A stretch of 64,000 nucleotides of DNA, from the NCBI RefSeq assembly GCF_000972845.2, contig NC_040016.1, positions 24,298,304-24,362,303 on the forward strand, read 5' to 3'. Shown here piece after piece: positions 10,644 to 22,205 of the stretch; the stretch's first letter is position 1, and every line of letters starts with the position of its first letter. Below the pieces are notes generated by a model that was not told where the DNA came from, did not search any database, and saw nothing but the letters and a program-made list of their open reading frames with translations. Source of the stretch: Larimichthys crocea. Its lineage: Eukaryota; Chordata; Actinopteri; Sciaenidae. A program made the translations under genes and the position numbers.

Positions 10644-11092
10644 TGGAACTTTAAGGTAAGAGTAAAGTTTGCCAAGTAGGTGGTTAGATTAGATATTACT
10701 GTTTTTTCAGTTTTCATAATGTTGTAGGCTATGTGGTTTTTCCATATTCTGGCTCGAAACACCAGCCAACAGGACGGCCAGAAATAAGACGGTGCCAGCT
10801 TTTCAGGATGCTAGTTTCTAGTTTTCATAACTTTGTAGAGTCTTTTCGTTGAATTTGAAGATGAATGTTAGCAAGTGCCTTTATTCAAGGCCTTGTGTGT
10901 GACGTTAACTTGCAAGTTAAGTGGATAAAAAACAGATGATTCTAGTGTAATTTGAAGTTAACATTAGTAGTAAAACCACACTCCTGACCATGAAACTTAA
11001 TATTAAAATCTGTTGGCTTATTCAATTGCAAATGTCTCTTGTAAAATATTCTTCTGTAGTAGGAAAAAAAGTCTCATTTCATATTTTTGTAG

Positions 11093-11185
11093 GACAGCAA
11101 TACTGAGTCCCGAAGAGAAGTTGTGATAAGAGGCCTCACTCTCTACTTTAGTGAAGACACTGAAGAGTTGATCAAGGACTACCAG
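11093..11185 (+). other. Orphan 93-base exon-like segment
   Basis: It lies between the acceptor TTTTTGTAG and the donor GTAAAG. It is exactly 31 codons, open and in phase 0 at both ends, coding DSNTESRREVVIRGL then TLYFSEDTEELIKDYQ. Codon use and splice sites look genuinely exonic. The pattern is faintly like C-terminal segments of the multi-copy fish SAMD3-like proteins, but that is a weak recollection. The next plausible in-phase exon on this strand is 24 bases at 16,868-16,891. No start or terminal exon was found, so this is probably a gene remnant or one exon of a gene that repeats have disrupted. Confidence 0.5.
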
Positions 11186-11673
11186 GTAAAGAAAATACAA
11201 CTTTTCAAAGCCCTGTCAATATGAGACAAGTTTGTGAAAAAATTGCTGTTTTCTGGTGATAATATGAGTTATATATAAGTTTTTTTAGTAGATTTTTAAT
11301 AATGTGTCTATGTAGAAATTAATGGGATTTGATTAGATTCATTTAATTGTATCAAAATGCCTTACACGTGAAGGACACAAAGTACAATTGAGGATAAAAA
11401 AAAACACTAGGTGCTGTAGGCCCACAAACTGCTGGATTGAGGAACGCCATTTGGCAGGCATTGGGCCTACAGCCGGGTTGACTGAGGAGACCTTTGGTTT
11501 TCCAGGGCAAGGTGCTGCTGGACAACCCATGGTATTGTAAAATAATTACGGAGAATGGGACTACCAGACAACCAAAGGTACTAGAGCCCCACTGACTGCC
11601 AGATCGACATAGGGAACAGGGGCCACCGGACAACCACAGGTTATAGAAAAAAAACAAAACAAAACAAGCAAAA

Positions 11674-11985
11674 TTAGTAAAACATATCCACGTTCAACTC
11701 TGAAATGAGAGAAATTTCAGCCGCTTGTATCTGCCACGTCATTCTTTCGGTCAGTAAGTGTGGGGTTGGAACGTAGATGGACTGGAAAATCGAGAGCCTC
11801 GCCTTCTGGCTTAGCTCCCTCTTCCCCACCACGGTCCGGCACAACGTCTGCAGTGCTGCAGATGCCGCACCAAACCGCCGATCTATCTCACGCTCCATTT
11901 TCCCCCAACTCGTGAATAAGACCCCGAGATACTTGAACTACCTCGCTTGGGGCAGTAAGTCGCTTCCATACCGGAGGGAGCATTC
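11674..11985 (-). mobile_element. RTE/Rex3-like LINE fragment, end of reverse transcriptase
   Basis: On the minus strand the sequence reads FKYLGVLFTSWGKMEREID, then RRFGAASAALQTL and ELSQKARLSIFQSIYVPT, and later TWQIQAAEIS. This is the recognisable region just after the polymerase domain of a common fish LINE. The element is truncated on both sides and has small disruptions. The adjacent 11,330-11,650 contains an imperfect repeated motif (TGCTGGA/CCAGACAACC) but no gene. Confidence 0.6.
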
Positions 11986-12224
11986 CACCGTTAATTACAC
12001 AGACTTATTGTTGACAATCAATAACTTACGTCTGGTCCAACAACCTAAACTAATAAAGAAAAACACAACAAACAGAATTAGTAAGACATATCTACGTTCA
12101 ACTCTGAAATGAGAGAAATTTAAATAGAATTTGGTTAATGTTGTCAAACAATATCTGAGGTTTGACTTGAGAACCTAACCACATGGAGAAAAAGATAAAA
12201 ACAACAAGTTTAACAAGGCACTCC

Positions 12225-12312
12225 AGTTGGACGTGCCCAGAACACGTCCAAAGGGAGGCACCTGGGAGTGAGTTACTGGCCCAAGCGAGGAAGTTCAAGT
12301 ATCTCCCCCTCA
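12225..12312 (+). mobile_element. Second short fragment of the same LINE
   Basis: On the plus strand it reads AQARKFKYL, equivalent to the segment just upstream of FKYLGVLF in the minus-strand fragment at 11.7-12.0 kb. It is about 90 bases and in the opposite orientation. Confidence 0.4.
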
Positions 12313-13560
12313 GCTGGCAATTAGCATGTTAACATTAGCATTTTAACATAACTAGCAATTAACATTAGCATGTGAGCATTACTATGTTAACATTAGCGTG
12401 TATTTAATTCTTAATGGCTAATGATAATTGGCATTAGCATGTTAGCATTAGCATGTTAGCATGTATTTAATTCATAGTGGCTAATGTTAATCAGCAGTAA
12501 TCATAGCATTGGTCGCTAATGTTAGCAAATAACATGTCTTTACAGCTAGCACTAGCGCTAACGCTGTCCTGCTGTCCCAGGACCAACTCTAATCAGCAGA
12601 GCAGTTACTGCACCTGTTAGAATGTCAGTTGGGAATGCTGACAGAGAGACAGAGAAAATGCTGAGACCATCCCTCGAACGGGTTTCTGGCCAAACCGTAT
12701 TTCCAATCATTGAACCAGCTTAACTTTGAGCATGCTGAGCCCTTCCTGAATGTCATTTTGTGTTGATAAAGTGAAGAAATGTGCCCTTGAGAGCAATTCA
12801 GAGAAACGTTACTTCTGCTTTCCTCCAGAAAATTTCCCTACCTTTTTAACATGGCAGTCTATGAGGCTGTCGATGGGTGTTGTTGCCGCATCTTTGCGTC
12901 TCCTGCCAAAACTATATATCTGACAGTTTTAGCAGGCAAATGTGAGTGATGTGACAAATTTTCCTACGTTTCTATGTTGAGCATTTTCTCTGTCTCTGTC
13001 AGCATTCCCAACTGACATTCTAACAGGTGCAGTAACTGCTCTGCTGATTAGAGTCGGTCCTGGTTGCTTGGCAACCTCAGCCTGCTTGAAGGAGGAGAGG
13101 TGGGAGGGGCCAGCAGGCAAAGGCCAGCAGGCAGAAGCAGAGCGGCGGCCATTTCAGCAGTTTTGGCACTTAATTTGAACTCGTTTGTCTAAAATGACAG
13201 ACAGAGACAGCAGAGCAGCTAGCGCTATCTGTAAAGACATGCTATTTGTTAACATTAGCGACCAAAGCTAAAATTAGTGCTAATTAACATTAGTCACTAG
13301 GAATTAAATACATGCTAATTTGCTAACATGTTAATGCTAACATGCTAATGTTAATTAACATTAGCCACTAAGAATTAAATACATGCTAATGTTAACATGC
13401 TAATACTAATTGCTAGCGCGTCAACGCATCAGGGCTAACATGCTAATGCTAACATGTTATTGCTAACATGCTAATGTTAACTGATAGCGTGTCAGCGCTA
13501 ACATGCTAATGATAACATGTTAACATGTCAATGCTAATTGCTAGTGCGTTAAATTTCTTT
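12310..13560. repeat. Large imperfect palindrome: minisatellite, body, minisatellite
   Basis: The arms at about 12,578-12,662 and 12,979-13,061 are inverted copies (GCATTCCCAACTGACATTC and its complement). Outside them both flanks continue as inverted AGCTAGC...CTGTAAAGACATG and then as minisatellite, with TTAGCATG orientation on the left and CATGCTAA on the right. The centre is a reversed copy of the dispersed repeat body. It contains no coding sequence. Confidence 0.7.
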
Positions 13561-14695
13561 AGAAATTTTTCTAGTTCGTCTTTCGTTTCTTCGGTTCGCT
13601 ACTCCTCCCAGAGTTTTTGTCGCACACACACAAAACGGGTATCAAAACGACCGGCTCGGCCGGGAATCGATGACTATGACTTTTCGGCAAGCTGTTTTGT
13701 CAAAAATCGCCAAAAACCACGCCAAAAAATGAATGGGTGTGTATTGCGAGAACTTTCCAGAGCTAGAGTGAGTGATGTCATTGCTAGAGTGGAGACGGAG
13801 AGAAAAAGTCGTCGAAAAATAAATTTGTAAACTGCGACTGTGGCCACAAATGTGAAGCTACAGAAATAATTTATATCTAGAAACATAGGAAAATGCGAGG
13901 CTGCCGCAGTGATAACACTGTTGAAGCTGTCAGATATATAGTTTTGGCGTGACACGCAAATATGCGGCAGCAACTCCCATCCTCAGCCTCATATACTCCA
14001 ATGTTAAAAAGGAGGAAAATTTTCTGGAGGACAGCAGAAGTAACGTTTCTCTCAATCGCTCCTAAGGGCACATTTCTTCATTTATCGACACAGCGTTAAC
14101 GCTAGCTGTAAAGACATGGTATTTGCTAACATTAGCGACCAATGCCAAAATTTATGCTAATTAACATTAGTCACTAGGAATTAAATACATGTTAATTGCT
14201 AACATGACAATGTTAACATGCTAATGTTAATTACCATGAGCCACTAGGAATTAAATACATGCTAATGTTAACATGCTAATGCAAACATGGTAATGTTAAT
14301 TGCTAGCGCGTCAGCGCATCAGCATTAACATTCTAATGTTAACATGCTAACATGCTAATGTTAATTGCTAGCGCGCCAGCGCATCAGCGTTAACATGCTA
14401 ATGCTAACATGCTAATGGTAATTGGTAGTGCATCAGCGTAAACATGCTAATGCCAACATGCTAATGTTAACATGCTAATTGCTGCTCCTGTGTCTAAATA
14501 AACATGTTAAAAATGACTATTTGAGGTGTGCTGTTTGAATACAGATCCCCGGCAACAGCCCACTCGTCAGTCTCAAAATTTCTGCAGGATTTTTTTAGTA
14601 CTGAATTTTCTGAGCACTGTCAGTAATAATGTATGGGGGGACGGGGCCAGAGTCAGGCACACTCAAAATTTCATTAGAAACTTTTCTAGTTCTTC
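13546..14695 (+). mobile_element. GAGTGTGCCTGA-family repeat with internal minisatellite
   Basis: It starts AAATTTCTTTAGAAATTTTT, carries the body motifs (GGGTGTGTATTGCGAGAA, AGATATATAGTTTTGGCG), then a GCTAATG minisatellite (about 14,100-14,480). It ends with CAGGCACACTCAAAATTTC and AACTTTTCTAGTTC. This is the clearest copy in which body, minisatellite and right end occur in order, so the minisatellite appears to be part of the element. Confidence 0.55.
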
Positions 14696-14699
14696 TTAT

Positions 14700-15520
14700 T
14701 CCACTTATTGAGTGTGCCTGAAAGAGCACACTCTTTAAAACCTCTTGAGCTTATTCTTCTTCCGCTTATGCGTCTTCCGTTTCTTCTGTGTTTTTTTTGG
14801 TTCGCTTCTCCTCCCAGAGTTCTTCGAGGCGGTCGCAGTGATAACACTGTTGAAGCTGGCAGCTTTACAGTTTTGGATCGAGACGCGAAGATTCGGCAGC
14901 AGCACCCATTGACACCCTCATAGACTCCCATGTTAAAAAGGCGGGAAATTTTCTGGAGGAAAGCAGAAGTAACGTTTCCCTGAATTGCTCCTAAGGACAC
15001 ATTTCTTCATTTATCGACACAAAACGACTATGTAGACGATCAAGAAGGTCTCAGCCTGCTTCAGGTTAAGCCGCTTCAATGATTGGAAATACGGTTTGGT
15101 CAGAGATCCTTCCTCTTCGAGGGAAGGTCTCAGCATTTTATCTCTGTCTCTGTCAGGATTTCCAAATGACATTCTAACAAGTGCAGATTAGCTACTGCTG
15201 ATTAGGTCCTGGTTGCTTGGCAACCTCAGCCTGGTTGAAGGAGGAGAGGGGGGAGAAGCCAAGCGGCGGCCATCTTAGCAGTTTTGGCACTTCATTTGAA
15301 CTTGTCTGTCTAAAATTACACACAGAGATAGCAGAGCAGCTAACGCGTTAGCGTTAGCTGTAAAGACATGCTATTTGCTAACATTAGCGACCAATGCTTA
15401 AATTAGTGCTAATTAACATTAACCACTAGGAATTAAATACATGCTAATTGCTAACATTCTAATGCTAATTTGCATTAGCCACTAAGAATTAAATAATTGC
15501 TAATGTTAACATGTTAATCA
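14700..15520 (+). mobile_element. GAGTGTGCCTGA-family repeat, copy with minisatellite
   Basis: It starts TTATTGAGTGTGCCTGAAAG and carries the same body as the neighbouring copies plus the GGTTGCTTGGCAACCTCAGC block. It then passes into a GCTAATG array that is interrupted at 15,521 by a long inverted-repeat segment. Confidence 0.6.
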
Positions 15521-16867
15521 TAGACATATATACATAGACGCCGCATTGAGCGCTGAATTGTACGTCGACGTCGCCGCCATATTGGATGTGGCAGATCTGC
15601 CGGTAAACTAATACAAGGAAATGGACTGAACTTCATAAAGCGCCTTTCTACAAAGTTCTTTAAGTTAATGTCTCTTATACACCCATTCACACACACACTA
15701 ATATATCTGGGAAACAAACAGGCACCAAAAACAACGTATGTAACTTTTAAAGTGATGATTATAAATGTTTACTCCTTATGTAAGCACCAAACCGACGTAT
15801 GTATTTTTCTAATGCTGAGTGTTTACAGCTACTAATGTGTGTAACACTGTTACTGTGATGATAAATATTGAAATATTTATATATAACATTTAATCTGTGT
15901 CTATAATAACCAGATCCTGAAATGTAGATGTGACTGAGGTTTCTGAATAAAGAGCACTACCTGTACATTACACGTAAACATATTACATACATATAGTATA
16001 CACACACACACACCCACACTGAGCTCCTGCCTGCGTACAAATATATGACAAAACCATCCATAAAATCAGATATTTATAGAGTGTATATACTGGAAAATGA
16101 TGTGAAATGGTGAAGATTTGTAGCCTTGGTAGACCCAACAAAATTGTTGAGCTGGGATGCAGATTTCATTCATTCAAGTCTTTGGGTGTATCCGAAGAAT
16201 TCAAACAAATTGTTATAAAAATAGAAAAATATTATTTAAATTAAGCATTTTTAATTCCAGCTGTTCTAATAAGCATGGTTACAAATTGAATTTCATACAG
16301 TTGTACAATCTGTTAGTATTTTACCCCTTATATACTGTCCTTCAATCATCCTGTGTAGTTGGGTGTTTAAGTAATGGGTCATTTAGTGGGATGTTAAACT
16401 CTGTCTCATCCATCTGTAGGTAAGCACAAAATATATCTATGGATTTACAGTGTACCACTCAGATGATATTTAAATTACAATTGATCTTTGTTGATAATTA
16501 AATTTCAAAACAAAAGGAACAGCACAAACTGCAACACGTTTGGTTTTATGTGTTTGCCGCTCCTGTCGCTCATGGTACAGACTCTGAATCATCATGAGTG
16601 AACACTTCATCAGTTACTCTCCAGTTAACTGCCTCTCTTCTCTCCATATAATCAACATCCGCGTTTCACAGTGATGATAATGCTTTTTATACTTTGATTT
16701 ATGTTACCGGTTAAAATGTTCGGCATTCCTTCTTTAAAGTTTACAAAGAAAATGTAAATTCATTATTTTTGTGGTTTTTTCTAAACATGTCATTACCACA
16801 CTACAGAAATGTCGTTGTTCTGTTTTCTTTTCTTTCTTTTCTAAAAAACAACATCTGTTATCTCTAG

Positions 16868-16891
16868 GTGCTGGTGGACTATGTGCCAAAG
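16868..16891 (+). other. Possible 24-base micro-exon
   Basis: The sequence codes VLVDYVPK in phase 0 between TTATCTCTAG and GTAATG. It would join in frame after the 93-base segment at 11.1 kb. A segment this short could easily arise by chance. The rest of 16,000-18,180 shows no gene; it is AT-rich intergenic sequence. Confidence 0.2.
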
Positions 16892-18179
16892 GTAATGCAT
16901 AATAATATAAAAAATGATTTGCCAGTTACCAAATGTATCCGATTGTGTTGATTTATCTTTGGGAGGTTTTCCATCTTTTTAAAGGGTCTAATTGTTGAGG
17001 ATGTAAACCCTCTGAGGCAATTGTGTTTGATTTTGACCTACAGTTATTAATAATGACTTCACATGTGACAGGAAGGACTATTGTCCCCTAAATGGTAGTG
17101 AAGGCACGTGAGGCATCTGAAAGGAGATAATAGTTCTTAATAATAAATATGAATAATTATTATTTTAATATAATATATAATAGATAGTGTAGATAATTAA
17201 TAACAGAAAAATGACCAAAACTCTGCGGTCACTGTCCAGAGATGGAAGAAAAGAGAAGAAGAGGAGGAAAAAAAACACGCAAAGACAGGAGGTACAATGA
17301 AGATAATGTCATTAAAAATTTATTTGTCTATTGCATAACAATAATAACTGTTAGCATAATGCAGTTTGCTAATCAATAACTAAGCTGTTTAGCCTGTTTT
17401 AATTCAGTTAAGGTGTGATGAGGACCTGATGGCTGTTATGGAAAATAATAATTAGGTAACTACTCCCACCTTACATTTATGGGGGGATTTTATAAAGTTA
17501 GATCTGTTTCAGCAGGTGTTATTTACATTTAATTTGCTGAATATTATGTATGCAAAGAGGTTCCAGTTCCAGTTCTCTTTGGAATGAAAATGGTTCTGTG
17601 TTCTGAAGATATTTGCATATAAGAGAGAGAAAGAGAGATCAGCACTCATTCCCGGAGACTTTTGAAGAGGAAGGACTGCCCTGTAGCTGGTTTACAAGTC
17701 GTTTCTTCAGTCTACTTTTTCTGAACGGCACTCGTCTTGGAGAAGAGCATGGCGTGTTTTTTCCTGTATCAGTCTTTTAAGCTAAGTAACTTCACGGTTT
17801 ACATTTTTAATAAAAGAAAGTTGAGGTTGCAACTGCAAAATGATGTCTTTAACTTTGCCTCACTCACTTCCACATGTGCAAAATGTACTTAATCAACATC
17901 TTTCTTTACCAGGACAGGTGCTTTCATGGTAGGTAAAAGCTTTGCAGTCATTTGCTCTGTGTTTTCTCAGCTTTTCAAAGGAAACAGTGAGAAGGAAAGA
18001 TTATTCATGTTAACTTGCTGAATATGACTGAAGCTTAGCACTATTTCTGTACTGTTTTGTGTATTGTGTATCGTGTTGGAGGGGGTACCATCTCTCTTGC
18101 TAAATAACTTTAGCAGGTTACATTTCCAATAAGCAGGAGGTAGATCATTTGAGTTCTAACTGCGCTCACACAAGTCTTC

Positions 18180-19055
18180 TGTTTCTCTCGTTCATTCTTC
18201 TCCTCCCTCTGCTAGCTTTCTGACTCGTTTGCCCCTTGCGTCTCTCTTCTACCTTTTTCCTCTCTCCACCTGACTCTTGTTTCACGCCTGGACAGCAGAC
18301 TGTTTCTCCTCCTGATCATCCACCTTCCCTTACCAGTCTATCGTACAGGGGTGGACCAGCAGATAGTAGCAGGAAGAATTGCTACTTTCTGCTGGTCCAC
18401 TCCTGTACAACAGACCGGTAATTCTTCATCTTCATCGTGTTCTCTTTATTCCTCATTCTTTACTGTTCTTCCTTCATCCTAGCCCACTCCTGCCTTCTCT
18501 TTGTAGTTCTGGACAATGGACACGACCATCTTCATTGTCTCTTCCAGGTCCTCCTCATTACCTGGGTTGTGCACCGTGCAGGTGTGTCAGTCCTTGGTTT
18601 GGGTATCATTGTTACACACCTGAGGCTCATCTTCAATTAAGCTCCTGCTGAAATACAGCGGTTCTCCATTCACTCTTCGGCAGATCTTCACAGTTTCCCC
18701 CGTGGTAACTTATCAGGCTCCCCTTCGATTTGACTTGTACTTCCAGTGTTTTTGATACTCCTTGTGCTTTACTGGTCTTTCTGTGTTTTTTTCCGTGTTC
18801 CTGCCTTGTTTTTTGACCTGAGCTCCCTGTGCTACAGATCACTACCCCTGCTCCGCAGCTGCCACTGGGACCCGCTCCTCTCCGGACCTGCTCCTCTTCC
18901 GGACCCACACCCCACCGTCGTCCTCTCCCCCCTTTTTGTGTCTCCCTGAATAAACACATCACCACTTGTCACTCAGCGTCCGCCTCTTGGACCAATTTAC
19001 CACCTGTCGTCACAGAAGATCTAGCCACAATGGACCATGCGGACCGCTGATGCTC
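18180..19055 (+). mobile_element. Probable LTR-retrotransposon LTR and leader fragment
   Basis: A C/T-rich stretch has AATAAA at 18,949 (CTGAATAAACACATCACC). It ends with GTCGTCACAGAAGATCTAGCC followed by an ATG (MDHADR, then stop); the motif is given here in two parts, GTCGTCACAG and AAGATCTAGCC. In fish Ty3/gypsy elements an LTR end followed by a leader and a gag start MD... has this layout. No gag-pol frame remains downstream. Confidence 0.35.
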
Positions 19056-19430
19056 TTACACACCGTTACAGCCAAGCTTACACACGTGGACAAAATTGTT
19101 GGGTACCTTCGTTTAAGTGAAAGAAAAAACCACAATGATCACAGAAATAACCAATCTGTAAAAGTGAAAGTGAAAAAAAAAAATTCTATGAAATTTAACC
19201 AATGAAAGTTCAGACATTGCTTTTCACCATGCTCAACAGAATTAGTAAAAAAATAAACATGAAACAGGCTGGACAAAAATGATGAGTACCCATAAACAAT
19301 ATTTGTGCACACTGGGGCAATCACTGCAATCAAACGTTTCTTGAACTGGTCAATGAGACTTTGCACCTCTCAGTAGGTATTTTGGCCCAGCCTCCTGCGA
19401 AAACTGCCCAGTTGGCCAGGCTGCCTTGCG

Positions 19431-20012
19431 ATTGTCCAGTCCTCCTTCCTTCCTCCTCCGTCTTCGTGCCTCCTTCCTTGCCTTCGTCATTTCTTCTCCC
19501 CCTTTCTTCGTCTCATCCTTTGCATTTTTTCCCTTCCTTCTGGTCGTTTATTTCCTGCTTCCTTGTCGTTTTTTCCTTCTCCTTTTATAATCCTTCCTTC
19601 TTGTCGTTTTTCTTCTTTCCTTTTATACTCCTTCCTTCCCTTGTCGTTTTTTCCTTCCTCTTATAACTCCTTCTTCCCTTGTCGTTTTGCTTCCTTCCTT
19701 TTTTATAACTCCTTCCTTTGTTGTTTTTTTCCTTCCTTCCTTCCTTCGTCCTTCCTTCGTTTTTTTTCCTTCCTTCCTTTTCTTCCTTCCTTTTGTCGTT
19801 TTTTTTTTCCTTTCCTTCCTTCCTTCCTTTCCTTCCTTCCTTCCTTCCTTCCTTCCTTCCTCGTTTTCTCGTTTTTTTCCTTCCTTCTGTCGTTTCTTTC
19901 CTTCCTTCCTTTCTTCCCTTGTTTTTTTCTTCCTTCCTTTCTTCCCTTGTTTTTTTTCCTTCATTCTTTCGTCGTTTTTTTCCCGTCCTTTCTTTCTTCT
20001 CTCATTTTTAAA
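19431..20012. repeat. Long CCTT/CTTCC pyrimidine tract
   Basis: Nearly 600 bases are of C and T with GTCGTTTTT interruptions, containing TTCC microsatellite runs near 19,810-19,860. Open frames on both strands here (poly-Phe/Ser/Leu or Lys/Glu/Arg) are simple-repeat artefacts. Confidence 0.95.
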
Positions 20013-20189
20013 TAAATAAAGAACGTAACAGCATCATTACTGTCATTATCTCTACATTCAGTTCAATAAGGCATTTCAATAAATGACAAAAAAAGGATGT
20101 AGCATCAGTCACCTTCCATTTTGGTTAATGCAGGCATTTATTGAATCTCATTGATCCACAAATACCTGAATAGCTAAAGAGTCTGTTAA

Positions 20190-20610
20190 AGTATCTGTTG
20201 AAGTGAGTGACACGACAATTTTCCTACGTTTTCTAGCTATAAATGATTTCTGTAGCTTGACATTTGCAGCTACAATCGCAGTTTACAAATTTATTTTTAG
20301 ACAAATGTTCCTCTCCCTCTCACTCTGGTGATGACACCACTCACTCTCGAAAATTCTCGACATACACACCCATTCATTTTTTCGGCGTGGTTTTTGGCGA
20401 TTTTTGGCAAAACCGTTTGCCGGAACTCTTAGAAAAGTCATAGCATGCGATCCCAGCTGAGCCACACGTTTTGATACCTTGTGTTTGTGAGTGGTTGGGA
20501 CAAAAACTCTGGAGGAGAAGTGAGCCAAAAAACGGCGTAAGAATATACGCGAAGAAGCGTGGTGGATAACATATCGTGTGCGCTTTCAGGCACACTCAAT
20601 GACAGGACTA
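20190..20610 (-). mobile_element. GAGTGTGCCTGAAAG-family repeat, reverse copy
   Basis: It is a reverse-complement copy whose start lies near 20,605 (GCTTTCAGGCACACTCAA) and whose body runs down to TTTTCCTACGTTTTCTAGC. It sits inside the 6-kb inverted-repeat segment. Confidence 0.65.
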
Positions 20611-20896
20611 GTAGACACACCAGGACCCAGCTCCGCCACAAGCTTTAAAACGTATCATCTGTTATCTGCTCGTTATCCCGCTTTCATCTAATATTGTTGC
20701 TAATTAACACTTTTTTGAACCTTAAGCTTCACACTGAACTTTCAGCTGTACACATGGTCTTCACAGCAGGTTGGATTTAACATTTGAGCTCAGTCGCTGT
20801 GTGTGATTAATCATTAATTACTGTTTCACTGTTTCAAAAGTGGTACAAATTTTTACCTCTATAGAATTTTAAATGTTATGGCTAAGAGAAAAACAA

Positions 20897-21058
20897 AAAT
20901 AACAGAGTAGACACACACACACACACCACACACCACACACCACCAATACATATATATATAATAGATATATATAATTTTATATATCCTATATATATAGATA
21001 TATATAGTGAGAGGTGTGTGTTGTGTGTGTGTGTGTGTGTTGTGTGTGATATATTGTT
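20897..21058. repeat. AC / TATA / GT microsatellite hairpin
   Basis: A CA-rich block, a TATATA block of about 70 bases and a GT-rich block are arranged as an inverted repeat, so the single strand could fold on itself. Confidence 0.9.
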
Positions 21059-21534
21059 GCCTGTAATGACACGTTAGGCTCTTATCAGAACCCTCATGTC
21101 ACATCATACATGTTCAGGATTTCTGGTTATTATAGACACATATTAAATGTTAAATATAAATATTCAATTATTAATCACAGTAACAGTGTTACACACATTA
21201 GAGCTGTAAAACACTCAGAATTAGAAAAATACATTTTTACGTTGGTTGGGTGCGTACATAAGGAGGTTGCTAAAATTTTATCATCACTTTAAAAGTTACA
21301 TACGTTGTTTTTGGTGCCTGTTTGTTTCCCAGATATATTAGTGTGTGTGTGAATGGGTGTATAAGAGACATTAACTTGAAGAACTTTGTAGAAAGGCGCT
21401 TTATGAAGTTCAGTCCATTTCCTTGTATTAGTTTACGGGCAGATCTGCCTTATCCAATATGGCGGACCCGTTGACGTATCGCGACCAACGACCAACCCGC
21501 TCAATGCAGCGTCTATGTATATATGTCTATGATG

Positions 21535-22205
21535 TTAATGCTAACATGCTAATGTTAATTGCTAGCGCGTCAGTGCTAACATGCTAATGCTAACATGTTA
21601 ATGCTAACATGCTCATGTTAATTGCTAGCGCATGAGCGCTAACATGTTAATGCTAACATGTTAATATTAACAAGCTAACATGCTAATGTTAATTGCTAGC
21701 ACATCAGCGCTAACATGCCAATGTTAACATGCTAATGTTAACATGCTAATGTTAATTGTTAATGCATCAGCGATAACATGCTAATGTTAATATGCTATTG
21801 CTAACATGCTAATGTTAATTGCTAGCGCATCAGCAGTAACATGCTAATGTTAACATGCTATTGCTAACATGCTAATGTTAATTACTAGTGCCTCAGCAGT
21901 AACATGTTAATGTTAACATGCTAATGTTAACATGCTAATGTTAATATGCTAATAGTAATTGCTAGCGCGTCAGCACATCAGCGCTAACATGCTAATGTTA
22001 ATTGCTAGCGCATCGGCGCTAACATGCTAACGTTAAAATGCTAATGTTAACATGTTAATGCTAACATGCTAATGTTAATTGCTAACGCATCAGCTCTAAC
22101 AATGTTAATGCTAACATGCTAATGATAACATGTTAATGTTAATTGCTAGCGCATCACCACTAACATGCTAATGTTAACATGCTAATGGTAATTGCTAGCG
22201 CGTTA
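21535..22205. repeat. GCTAATG/GTTAACATG minisatellite, largest array
   Basis: About 670 bases consist of GCTAACATGCTAATGTTAATT units alternating with GCTAGCGCATCAGC spacers. It is the most regular array in the window, directly adjoining the 6-kb inverted-repeat segment on the left and the LINE on the right. Confidence 0.95.

Larger units (their letters stand above)
15521..21534. mobile_element. ~6-kb segment bounded by ~480-bp inverted repeats
   Basis: The left end CATAGACATATATACATAG and its exact complement at the right end (CTATGTATATATGTCTATG, finishing at 21,534) open inverted arms. The arms can be followed for about 480 bases (15,521-16,000 and 21,055-21,534), including GAAAGGCGCTTTATGAAG and CTGTTACTGTGAT. 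Minisatellite sequence lies immediately outside both ends, as if the unit had inserted into an array. The interior has no transposase that I can see; it holds an LTR-like fragment, a pyrimidine tract and another repeat. A foldback or large non-autonomous TIR element is likely. Confidence 0.55.

Noticed and set aside
17931..17946. 16-base micro-exon between CTTTACCAG and GTAGGT
   Set aside because: Too short to support, no homology, and phase unconstrained.
18633..18965. 110-codon minus-strand frame
   Set aside because: Antisense of the LTR-like C/T-rich segment, with no splice or homology support.
19563..20019. Several overlapping Phe/Ser/Leu-rich or Lys/Glu/Arg-rich frames
   Set aside because: Simple-sequence pyrimidine tract; all frames on both strands are open because it lacks stop codons by composition.
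21535..22205. CRISPR-like spacing of repeats and spacers
   Set aside because: Spacers are themselves near-identical, the units vary, and the genome is animal; this is a minisatellite.
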